NCBI RefSeq assembly: GCF_000189635.1
Contig: NW_002476544.1
Coordinates: forward strand, 310,001-374,000
Source: Tetrahymena thermophila SB210
Taxonomy: Eukaryota > Ciliophora > Oligohymenophorea > Hymenostomatida > Tetrahymenidae
DNA: 64,000 nucleotides
Direction of reading: 5' to 3'
Shown piece after piece: positions 29,001 through 40,342 of this stretch. The position numbers were made by a program, and so were the translations under genes. A model generated the notes under the pieces. It searched no databases, was not told the origin of the DNA, and was given only the letters and a program-made list of their open reading frames with translations. The stretch's first letter is position 1; every line of letters begins with the position of its first letter.

Positions 29001-32000
29001 GATAACAATCCAAAAATGGGATCTACTTGCAAACCACTATCTGATGCCTCTCCTATGTGCGTATTCCCAACATCAGGGTTTGCAGTCGCAAAGTATACAG
29101 GTACAAGTAGCGGTAAATCAGCCACTTTATTAGTAAAAGGAATGCAAAATGGAATTTACCGTTATGCTGGTTAATTTACAGTATATCATTGGAGTGGATC
29201 AGATGGCTCCACAAAGTGCGCCTATCTTGCTGATGGACTTGTAATTTTTATTAAAACAATATCAAAAAAATTTTTTTAATTTTTTAAAATATTAAATAAT
29301 TACTAACCAACTATCTTTTGTTAATTAATTTCTATGATATTTTTATAATTTAAATAAGAACTTATCTTTAAATAAAATGTATATGTTTTTATAATAGACT
29401 TATTAATGGGATGAAGATGTCGCATTTTAACTTGGTTTCTAACCTTATATGACTCCTGTTGAAACATAATATAGAAATACATATTGGCTTACTGATTTTT
29501 TGAATGTTGTCTAAGTTAACATAACAGGAATTTGGAAGTACAGCAATATTAAAAGTTTCTGGCTCGATGTACCTCCTGAAATAACTTATGCTGATTAATC
29601 TTTCTGTAATTCTACCTAAGTAACACCTACAGCTAATATGAATCCTTATCCTTGGCGTTTTAATTGCCGTGTTGTTGATAAACATAGAGTAGTATTTGAA
29701 ATTACTGATGACTTTTTAGCATGGGTTGAAGCCAATAATAGAAATGCTGTAATCAATCTTGTTTTTAAGTTTTGGATTGATGAGTTTGTTTAAAGTGGCC
29801 CCATAAGCAATTTTGTGCTTTCTACATACCACATGCCTTACTATTAATATGAACAATAAATTAGTACAGTTACTATCGATAATTATGGTGTAACAAGAAC
29901 TAGAGGAAACATCAATATTTCACCTTATATTTAGCCTGATTTGCGTATTGTTACATTCAATTCTCTTCGTTTCTATGACAGAAAAGCTAGAGTAGGAGAT
30001 AGAGTTGAAATCTATATGCTATTGCAGCCAATGACAGCTTTATCTTTGCACCGTGTAGAATATATAGTTTTTAGATTACCAGAGGAGTTCTTATATGCGC
30101 CAGTGCGTTTCTTTGATGCTTGTGATGTTTAGGGTAAATTCAATACTCCTGTTTTGAAGTGTGAACTTATGAGAGTTAGAGGACAAACATTTGTGAATAT
30201 GACCTTCTATCCTTTAGATCCAAGCAATCCTAACTACAAAGTAGGTAAGTTACCTTATGATAACACAGTTAAGATAGTAAGAATAAGCGCTAAGAGTAAC
30301 AATGACTTATTTACTTCACCTATGCTTCCTGGAGAAATTTATAACATCACTGCATCTCTATACTCGCTTAACACAGTAATTGAAAAGTAGACAATTAATG
30401 TAACAAAAATTATTGGTTATAGTTTACTAAAGGTAGATGTAAGTAACAATATTCTCACTTCATTTGAACCTATTCGTGATTCTTTACAGCTCGGTTTATT
30501 CTAAATGAGATTAGTTCTTGATAATATAGGAGTCATAGCTGGATATGATACATTTGCTGCTAAAATGTACTCATAAATTGTTTTTATATTTGATAATGTG
30601 CCTTTTGCCTATCTTTTCGATTTAGGTACTGGTATTCCAAATGGAGCAGAGCTTGGTTGTGTCGGTACAGGTTTGACTACTTTGAAAACAAATAAATTGA
30701 CATGTAGACTTACATATGGATTTAATGCAGAAAATTTGCCTTACATTACCGTCTCAGGATATGATCCCATTCCCCCAAATGCAGATGTCAGGATTTATAT
30801 AACTCAAATTTAATCGGTTCCAAGCTTGAATCCTACAAAACTTGATCCAAGAAATATAGTTCCTATTTAAGGTGGTATTTAATATGTTTATAAAGACATT
30901 CGTGCCTCAGCATTTTTCTATGAACCATTCGTAAATTAATATTTATTTATTTATTGATATTTTTTCCTTTCTTTCAAAATTGAAAAAATGGTTATTTTAA
31001 AATAATCATAAAACATTCTTTTTTAAATATTCTAGTAATATTTACCTAATTAAAACTCTCTTTTGGCAGCTTCTCCTGGAGATTAAAGTAGTGCTAAGGT
31101 AAAAACTAGCGGATCTAATAATAAAGTTCTCCAAACTGAAGATTACACCTTTACTTTTAAAACCTCAGCAACCATTAAGACAACCGATTTCTTCGCTCTA
31201 CAATTCCCACCAGACTATTTCAATAGATTCAGTGATTACTCTTAAGTAACTACTGCTAATTTTGTAACAAAAGTATTTGGAATTTCTAATTTGATTTACT
31301 TATCTCCTTTAAGTAATATTTCTCCTGGCACAACAGTTACTGCTGTTATTAAAAATCTTATCAATCCTTCATATAGCTAAAATATACCGATTACTATAGT
31401 AGGCTTTAGCATGATTGACTATAAATAAAAAGAAACTTTCAACTTCTAACTCACAGGTCGTCAAATACTTCCCTTTGATAAGTTCACAAGAGTTGAGGCT
31501 ATTTCATCAACAAATGTAGGAGGTGAAAATGGAATTTCTTACAAGATCATTTTTGTCACTGGTCATAATGTGCCCACTAATGGAGCCTTCAGCGTAACAA
31601 TGCCATCTCAATATACCTTCAGTTTGTATGAAATGAATGCTTAGTGCTCCTTAATAGGATTTGACCCTGTTGTAACTTGTATGATTGGATCACAAAATAG
31701 AATGGATGTTTATTTGAATGGATCATAAATAGCTCTTGATAAAGAATATGCTATTGTTATTCAAAATGTAAACTCTCCTAACGCCGATGTCTCTTCATTT
31801 AAAGTAATTATTTACTTATTCATTCAATCTCACAAACAATTTTTTTTTTTCCATGAATTTTCAAAATTTTTAAATTTATTTTTGCAAAGATATTTTCACA
31901 AATGATTTTGTTAAATTTTTTTTTAAATAAAGCTAACATTGACCAGCTACTTCAGTGATAATATATATATTAACTAAATGATTTGTTAATAACAAATGCC

Positions 32001-35000
32001 TATGTAAGCCCTTAATATATAAACAGTTAAGTCTTGTGATCTAATTGTAGATAGTACCATATTAAATGCTAAAGCTTTATCACTTTACACTTTCAAGATT
32101 CAATGTTCTACTATGGTTCGTGCCCAAACAGACATAGAAATAATTCTTAACGATGATTACAAGATAGTCAATGGACTTAATAAATCTATATAATGCTAAA
32201 GTAACGAACCTTAGACTCTAAGACAAGCCTAGTGTACTTTATAGTAAAATAGTGACTTCTAATATGTACTCCGTATTGCTGTTAATTCTATTCCAAGTCA
32301 ATCGTTATTTTCTATAAAGACTTATCTCTATAATCCAAAAATTGTTAATAAGCCTTTCACTTTCACTGCAAAGCTTTACAGCCATTAAATTTTATATGCA
32401 CAAGCTATTTTAACAGGGTAAGCTATTCAAAATGCTATTGTATTATCTCCATAGAGTCCAGCTCTTTCTTCTTCTGTAAGTTAGAGCACAAAAACTTAAG
32501 TTGGAATACAAAACATTCCTAAGAATGGAGGACAAGCTGCAACTTATATTCTTACTATTCCTCCATTGGGATAATCTTAAATTGGCAACGTACCATCAGA
32601 AGTTCGTATTACATTCCCTTAGAACGATTTTGGAGTAAATATAGGAGATAACCTTTCTTGCGGAGTCTATATCACTCAAAATGATGATAAACAATTCAAG
32701 ACATATATCGGAATTCTGTAACTAACTTAGAAATCGAATCCCAATAATATCGTCAATTACTTTTCATTAAAATGCTCTGTTTATTAACCATACGAATTAG
32801 TGATTGATACTTCTAGCCTAACAATTAATTAGATAAATATTTCAGAACTTTGGTAGCACTGGATTATCAAAAATGTCTATAACCCTAAAGAATATAACTA
32901 GAAAAATTAATTCCATATTCAATATAACAACAAAAAGCAAGTTTTGTGGGATTTCTAAGACAATATTCTATACTTCATCACTAAAGCTCCTGATTTCATA
33001 AAGGTTTCTGCTTTATCTGCTTCGCCTACAGATATTCGTACTCCATCTATATACACTTTCAACTTAACAGCTGAATCAGCGATTCCTCTAAATCCAATAG
33101 TAGGTATCAGCATATAATTACCAGTTAACCTCTATAGCACAATTAATTATCTAGAATCTTCACCTCTAAATTCATGCAATGTTTCTCCGATTGACTTAAA
33201 AACAAACAAATTAACAGGCACCCAAAATCTAGCTTGCAAAATTTATGATTAGGAAATTCTGATTGAGTCAGCTAATTTCTAAAACCTTCTTAAAACGGAC
33301 ACTACATCAATACAAATACAAATAAATAAGATCTACAATCCGAATATTGTGTATTAATGCAATATCTAGAATCCTGATCTTAATCAATACACTTTCAAAA
33401 TTTTTGACTGGAACTCAGGAAATATTTTCCTCATTTCTTCACCTTCTGTTGACAGTTAAAACTGCATTAATTTTGATAAGAAGTCCTATGATATTAATTT
33501 TAATGGTCCTCTCTCAGTCTCACCTGGTTTAACTTACTAATACTAATTCAATTTTGAGTAGCCAGCTCATGGATTAAAAATTAGACCTATGTCTCCAATT
33601 GGAGGAATAATGTTTGATCCTTAGGAGATAAGTGTTAGTAACTATACAGCATAAAGTGTACCTCTCTTAGTCAAAATTCGTTCAGATGTGCTACCTGGTA
33701 GTTACTAAATAAAATTCTAGACATCAGAAGAACTAATTTCAACTACTATTCCTGATGCAGAAGCAGCTCTTAAACTTACTTCTATGCTATCTAGTCGCTC
33801 TAATTTCTACTTACCAATATCTCCAATTAATCTAAATGTTTAGGGTATCTCTGAGTCTCCAAGCCCAACCATAACTGTAGGAGATATTACTTAATTGACA
33901 ATTGGTTATCCTTTGAGAGTACCTGTAACAATTTCTAGGTCTCCCTCAAACATACTAAATATGATGATCAAAATCAAAGAAGATCAGTTTAATTCTATAA
34001 TAAGCATTAATCCTCCTTTGTTGCAAATCAGTCCTGGATAGACTTCAACTTACTTTGAGCTTACTATCAACACACCAAATGTTCCAAGCTCTTCAGCTAC
34101 TTTGTTGTTTTCTCTTACATCCTACTACTAAATTGTACACTAACTCACATAAGCAGTAAAGTACTTATCTTTCTCCATTAACAACACCTTCAACCCGAAA
34201 TACTCTTTCCTCCAAGTAAAACTTACGAAGATCTAAATTCCTACATCTTCTACTGATATTAATAAAAGCGTTTTTAACAAAGATTCTAAATAAGTTTCTC
34301 CTACCAACGCTGCCTCTACATCTACATCCCTCTTAGAACTCATTCCGAAGTTTATAGTCACTTAAACAGTCCAAATTCATGCAAATAATGCTACTATATC
34401 TGTTTACGGATCTGCTAGTGCTACACTTTACACTGCTCTTGCTTACTTAGGAGAGAAAGCACCAGCTTAATTTTATGACATTATTAATAACAAGCTAAAT
34501 AATGGCCTATAATATCAGCAAGTGGATGTGAAAACTGTAGTCAGATTCTCTGGAGCTGTTGATCACATTGCAACATTTAATTTCGCCAATTTAATTGCAT
34601 AAACTAACTATGTCATCCACATGGTTATGCAAAATTCGTTTGGATTTTCTTAAATATTCTCTTACAATTTCAAAACAAGCAGACTCTCATTTGGTAGTAT
34701 CATTAGTATTCCAGTACGTGATATCATTCCTTCTTCGGACATTATAAAATCTTTGTCTTTAGCTTTGAGAATCTCTGAAAGTCGTATAATTTCATAGACA
34801 AACGTCACTCTTTTATAGTAATAAAATCTCAGTTTTAATCCAGATTATATGATTAAGAGAGATTATTATTATGAAATCGTAATAACTCCAGATACACAAA
34901 ACGATTAAAACCCAACCTCCTTACTTGCAAGTAAACTCTAAAACGATGCTCAAACAAGATCTCTATTAACATCATTGCTACCAAGCTTTGACGTAAACAA

Positions 35001-35565
35001 TCCTGTAAGATCTATCCAAATTATTTAAGGTATCCCTCCAATTGCTAACGAAATATAACCAATATTGATCAATTATAACAATGCCACGTTTAGCATAAAA
35101 TTATTGGAACAAGGTTATGTATTTGCAATAGTCTAAGAAGCAGCCAATATATCTATTTAGCCAGTTTCTTAACAAATATTCTAAGGTAAAAATCAGTTTA
35201 ACTAAGAAGTTTAACCTTACTAGAAATTTAGCACATCTACAGACAAAAGCGGAAATGCTATTATAACAATAGATGATTTATAAGACAACACTAGCTACGT
35301 TCTATATGTTACTATAGGAAATCACCTTCCTTATTCAACATTGAATCTTTATGAAGATGATCAAGTTAGAGTTTTCAAATTTAGGACTCCTTACAATTCC
35401 AGTAAATTAGCAATTTTATTTAAATTTTTATAAATTTCAATATTAAATTGAAAGATAAATTATTCTTTTAAATAAATAGATTTAGGATCTTATGAAGGCA
35501 GATTTGATTAACTTAAAGAAGATAATCCAAGTTTAGCTCAAGCTTTGATAAGTTATTTGTCTTGA
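20038..35565 (+). CDS. Giant secreted modular protein, copy 2 (complete)
   Basis: ATG at 20038 opens a typical signal peptide (MIALKLFIFVLFANYILG) followed by a basic, Ser-rich stretch, which supports this start. The stop is TGA at 35563-35565. Introns: 20510-21018, 21581-21631, 21783-21970, 23112-23166, 23586-23715, 24508-24725, 27558-27662, 27957-28006, 28434-28491, 29241-29397, 30931-31035, 31804-31932 and 35402-35479. The fourteen exons total 13695 bases, so 4564 residues. The first module carries the family signature 'VGEVTNP' before a strand with 'FKIRSYR'. From about base 27663 to the end it matches copy 1 segment by segment, with shared strings such as DEIW, TGIWKY, SPYIQPDLR, YMLLQPMT, KIFDWNSG and INPPLLQI. 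The tail has no membrane anchor, so the product should be exported to the secretory pathway, a granule or the cell surface. Function unknown. A single gene is supported by uninterrupted phase across all junctions. Confidence 0.88.
27663..35565 (+). repeat. Paralogous block B: C-terminal half of giant copy 2
   Basis: Partner of block A. It has two introns (29241-29397 and 31804-31932) with no counterpart in copy 1, where the coding sequence runs straight through the homologous sites (after 'SGL' before 'TYNFD', and before 'SYFNSNIYLQQ'). The last exon is 86 bases in both copies. Confidence 0.8.
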
Positions 35566-35935
35566 TTTAAGTTTTGAAGAATATTAAAATTAATAAAAAA
35601 TATATAAGTTAAATATTACTTGTTTTTTTTTGGTTCATTATAAAAATATATCCTGAATGTTTTATTTAAATTATTTTGATTGAGATATTTATCTTTTAAA
35701 TAAATTAAAAAATGGTTAGCATATTGATAATCCAAAATCTCCAAAACATAAAAACAATTAATTTATTTTTATAATATTTATTAGAATTTAATTTCAATTC
35801 ATTATTTAAATATTTATTTAGATTCAATATGAAATTAAATCCTTTTAATTTTGTAAAATTAATTACATTTTAATTAAATTATCACAAGAGATCAAATTAT
35901 CAAAAAAGGTTGTTTCTTTATATTAACTGCAATAA
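35566..35935. other. Short AT-rich spacer
   Basis: 370 bases of A/T-dominated sequence between two + strand genes. It must hold the end of giant copy 2 and the promoter of the next gene. No other signal is seen. Confidence 0.5.
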
Positions 35936-36934
35936 ATGATTAAAAAGTTTCAAAATATGAACTATAAACGTTTCTCTGAAAGCGAAATTAGTGATAAAAT
36001 AGATTAGATCTAAACTATTTAACATGAAGAAAGCTTAGTTTTACATTCTGATAAATTAATATGGAGTAGATGTGTTTATTTTTAAGAAGGTCAATTTGTT
36101 GTCGGATTATCTGATGGCTAAGTCTTATTAGTGGACACTTTGAGCTCTACATCAAAAACAGTTAAACTTTAAAACTCACCTTAATTTAAAGTGAAAGATA
36201 TTGCATTTTTGTAAAAAAACTCGCTCATGGTAACATGTTATATAGATGCTTATATCCACATTTGGAGTTTAAAGAATGATGGTTAATTAATAAAATAATT
36301 ACCCTATAAAAGTTACAATTCAGTTGCCATTAAAGATCGCTACTTAGCTTTTATTTCATCAGATATGTTAAATGAAATAATTATTTTAGATTCTCATAAA
36401 TTCTTTAGTATTGTGTAAAAAATATAGGCGCCAATATTTTTTAATGGTTAACTTAATTCAATCAGATTCATTAACAGCTTTCACCCATGTTCTAACTTGT
36501 TTGCATTCGTAGATAGACTATATTTCTATGTTTATGATTTCTATACAAAACATTATGTTAAGATAATAAACCTAAAAGCATATGGAAGCCCATATAAAAT
36601 TAAGACTTACAAAAAAGATAATTTTTATTATGCAGCTGTCTTATTTATGTCTGAAAAATTTATAGTAATAGATATCATTAAAGGAGAAATTATTTATAAA
36701 AGCAAAATCTTAGAAAGTAGCTATGACTCAACAGTTCTCTGCTGTGAGTTCGTAAATAGGACAAATATTATTATGGGATTTAGTGATTTGAGAGCATATA
36801 TTATCAATTTTATAACTGATTAAATTTAAATGATAAACAATGATGATGGTTTTGTAGGGGCGTTTGTTTATAAAAATAAGCTTTTTACAACTGCTGATAA
36901 GACAAACAAACTACACACTTACATTTTAAATTGA
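35936..36934 (+). CDS. WD40/beta-propeller-like protein
   Basis: Single-exon frame of 332 residues, ATG at 35936 and TGA at 36932, with TAA/TAG as Gln. Strand pairs typical of a propeller recur: 'GLSDGQVLLVDT' near residue 60, 'TCYIDAYIHIWSLKND' near residue 105, 'IMGFSDLRAYIINF' near residue 285, and a final 'LFTTADKTNKLHTY'. The second is a recognisable WD-type blade ending in I-W. The others are degenerate, so fewer than seven clear repeats are visible, although 332 residues fits one propeller. There is no signal peptide or membrane segment, so a cytosolic scaffold role is likely. The partner cannot be told from sequence. A later in-frame ATG lies eight codons downstream; I kept the first. 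Confidence 0.7.
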
Positions 36935-38490
36935 ATCTATTGATTTTCTATTTCAACTTTTTAACATTTAAAACTTTTTAAATACACAATGATGAATGTT
37001 TATTTCAATAAAAATACTTAAATTCTTTTAATAAAATAAATAAATTTATTTCTTAATTTGTATGTATCTATATTTATGAAATAAATATAAACAATATTTT
37101 AATTAAATTATTGCTATTCTCAATATTTTTTTTGATAATTTTAATATTAAATAATTAAATATTAGAATATTTAATTATAATATTTAGTTTATTTTTAAGT
37201 ATTTTATTTTAAAGATATATTAAAATGATTTTTTTTAAAATTTTATGTATAAATAAATATTTACATTTAATTTTTTTTTATTTAATTTTCAAAGAAATTC
37301 TATATTATTTATAGGTTACAAATAACCTCTAAAATCTTTGTGTTTTATAAATAAAAAGTTTTATATTTTAACAACAACTTGAAAAAATTTATTCCACAAG
37401 TTGCTCTTTAAAAGTAATGTAAAATAATTAATTTTAATTGATGACGACAGTACCTTATTTTTATAAAATATATTTTAATTCATAGAAAATACTTGTATTA
37501 CTGCCTTTAATTTTCCATTCATTCCCCCCTTTAAAATGACATAAACTGTTTAAATTAGGTAATGATGAACTGAATAACTAGCTAAATTCAAGAAAAGGTA
37601 CCAAATATTGGTATTATAAATTAATATTAATAAATTACAGATCCAAAAAAAGAAGAAACCATCAAAAAATATGCTAATAAACAAGAACTTGAAATATTAC
37701 TTTCTCTAAATGATTTAAATCTTTTTTTAAAATTTAAGAACAAAATAGACATCAATAAGCTAATTATATTATATTTATTAAATTTTAATTAATAATAATT
37801 AATTTTAAAGTGATAAATATTTCTTCAAAACAACTTTTTAATTATTTTAATAAATTAGCTTTGTACTATTATGATATATATAATTTTATTTTTATATTAG
37901 AAATCAACAAAGCAAGCAAAGTTATAAATAAATAAATAATTTATTGATAAGAAAAATAAATATAAGATGAGTTTTGTACAATATAGTTGAAGAGATAAAT
38001 ACACTCGAGTGATAATAATTGAATAATAATTTAATAGAATTATTAAGTAAGTTTCCTTTTTTCTAGTTTTTTTAGTGAAAAATAATTTTTTATAAATGTA
38101 TGGATGGACTTATTTCAGAAAAAATCTAGATATACATCATTTTATTTATCTATTAGTTAGCTAAGGTTTTTTCTTAATACTTTCTTTGTTCTTATTTTTA
38201 AAATAGATAAATTAATTCTGCAAATATTTTTATATTTTATAAACTAAGTTTTTATTTTAATGTTAATTTATGGCAAGCGTTTTTTGATTCTATTATTATT
38301 TATGTAAGAATAAATTTTTGGCTAAATATTTCTTAGTTGTTTAAATAGGTTTACTGAAGGACACTCTATCTAGAAGAAGAGATTAAAGAGTATGAGTCAT
38401 ATAATGTAGCTTTCTATCTAGTTATTTCATAAGCACGCTGATGTATGCTTGACTGTATAGATAGTTATTTAGGTTGCATCTAATTCTTTC
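36935..38490. other. AT-rich spacer with a possible small coding fragment
   Basis: Convergent spacer between the + strand propeller gene and the - strand kinase. Most is A/T homopolymer-like. One stretch, + strand 37574-37813, is open for 79 codons and contains a credible charged segment (DPKKEETIKKYANKQELEIL) but has no convincing ATG or upstream exon. It may be the 3' exon of a small gene or chance. Confidence 0.4.
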
Positions 38491-40342
38491 TCAATTGAAG
38501 GTTTTAATAAGCTCTTAGATAGCAGCAATATGCTTGAAGAACTCAAACGAATCACCTTGCTTCTTAGTGAAGATGACATAAGTCTTAGAGTCTTTAGAGT
38601 TTGTTTATAAGCTAATATTGAAATGGAGGACATTTTCTTCATTACTTTTATTGATGTTAAAGTTGAAGTCTTTAAATATTTCTTAGACTGATTCATCACA
38701 TGTATCGTAGTTCACTTGAATATGAGAGAATTCTTCTTGTACTTTATCTTGGGCAGTACTGTATTTGTAAATACATTTAAGTTTGTAAGATTTGTCACTC
38801 AGGATTGGCACTTCTGATGTAAATTCTTCTTGTTTAACGAAAAGGAACTTGAAAAGAGTTTCACAATCTATATTAGTACTGAAATCATTCAATTTGCCAT
38901 ATTATTCATTGTAAACTTTGGGTTTTCTTTATCTTTTTAAATTGCTTACTTCATATTCATATTTTTCAAATTCTTCACTGATGCTTGTAGAGTGGATTCC
39001 TCTATATAAAGCCTTCTCAGAACCTATTTAGTAAATTATAATTGTGTAAATTTTTTATGAATTTAAGTAATTTTTTATTTTTCAATGAATGAAAAATGAA
39101 TGGTTGAATAAGGTTTTGTTAGCAAAATACATAGAAATTGTTTTGGTAATAAAAAAATTGGTTTACAAAAATATTTCTAAAATTTTGTGGTAAAATATTC
39201 TTTATTGAATTTTATTTGGCTTATTAGAAGTAAATTAAGTGCATAAAAGTTTGATAATTAATTTTTCTTTTATCAGTTTTAATCATTTTTATGAGTTTAT
39301 TTTTTAGTTAATTTGCTGAAAAATTAAAAAAATTACCTTCTGCTTTATTGTTTTATTCGGCATTGAATGTATTTTGGTTGTTGTTGATATTGTTCATAAC
39401 AATTACAGGATTTATTTATTGGCTGTTTGCTCCAATATAGAAAGGATGCTACTTGATTTATTCTACGGTGATTCTTTTGTCGTGGTGTGGGTGAACCATT
39501 TTCATAAATAGATCAACGAAATCCTTTGAGAGATTATCTTGGAAGGCAGGGTTTGGACTGTTCTTTCTCATCAAAGTCCAGAATTGTGCAGGATTGCTAA
39601 ACAAGATACCGTACGATTGGAATTGCTTGAAGGGGAGGAGGCAGGAGTACATTGAAAAGATAGTAACACCTGCTGCGAAGATATCAGCATCGAAAGCTCT
39701 GTAGGGTATTTGCTTGTAAAGCTCAAATATTTGATAAGACGGAGATCCCTTTCTGTAGTTGTTAAGAACTTGATTGGGGCTTGTTAGTTCTTCGCACATA
39801 CCAAAGTCTCCTAAAATCAAATCAAAATTGGAATCTAAGAAGAAATTTTCTGCTTTAATATCCAAGTGAGCAAGGTTGAGTGATTAGAGTGTTTCTAATA
39901 TATCAACAATTTAATGCAAAAGGGATCTTACATTTTCTTCATCAAGACCCTTGTTAACCATGATATACTTGAGCAATTCACCACCTCTGCAGAATTCCAT
40001 AACTATTCCTTTATATTTCTCCTTGAATTAGTCAAGTTATGCGAAAATCTAAACAAACTTGTTATAACCCTTGACTCTTTTCAAAGATGTGACTTCTTTT
40101 TCGTACATTTACTATAGATGGTTGATGGGCTTGAAAATTTTAAGTGCATAGCTTTGCTAATTTTTTGTATACTTCACTTTGTATACTCTTCCGTAAGTTC
40201 CTTCACCAAGAACTGCTTCTGTCTGGTAATTATCAAAATTTTCACGTTCTGCTTTTTCTATTTCAAGGATATCCACCTTATTATCCTGCTTGAAAACAGA
40301 ATCAGCGGAGCATGAAGTTGAAGATACATCACTGTAATCCAT
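38491..40342 (-). CDS. Ser/Thr protein kinase with HLD catalytic loop and KA1-like tail
   Basis: Two exons, 40342-39337 and 39023-38491, with intron 39336-39024 (phase 1), giving 512 residues. The kinase domain starts near residue 40: Gly loop GEGTYGRV at 46-53, ATP lysine in YALKIFK at 68, helix-C Glu near 83, hinge MEFCRGGELL at 115-124, catalytic loop HLDIKAEN at 159-166, DFG at 179-181, an APE-equivalent SYQIFEL around 203-209, and DADIFAAGV in helix F. The base Asp161, Lys163 and Asn166 are present, so it should be active. The Arg of HRD is Leu, so it is a non-RD kinase that may not need activation-loop phosphorylation. After an Asn/Gln linker, exon 2 encodes about 175 residues ending near KKQGDSFEFFKHIAAIQEL, reminiscent of KA1-type kinase-associated domains (weak). 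The subfamily is uncertain, loosely CAMK/AMPK-like. Confidence 0.88.

Noticed and set aside
29389..29685. 98-codon minus-strand frame
   Set aside because: Antisense to a conserved exon of giant copy 2; no homology-like motifs of its own.
37574..37600. A 23-base intron (gtaatgatgaactgaataactag) to join the orphan fragment to an upstream ATG
   Set aside because: Far shorter than every other intron here (50 bases or more), and the joined frame does not match the coding-like frame.
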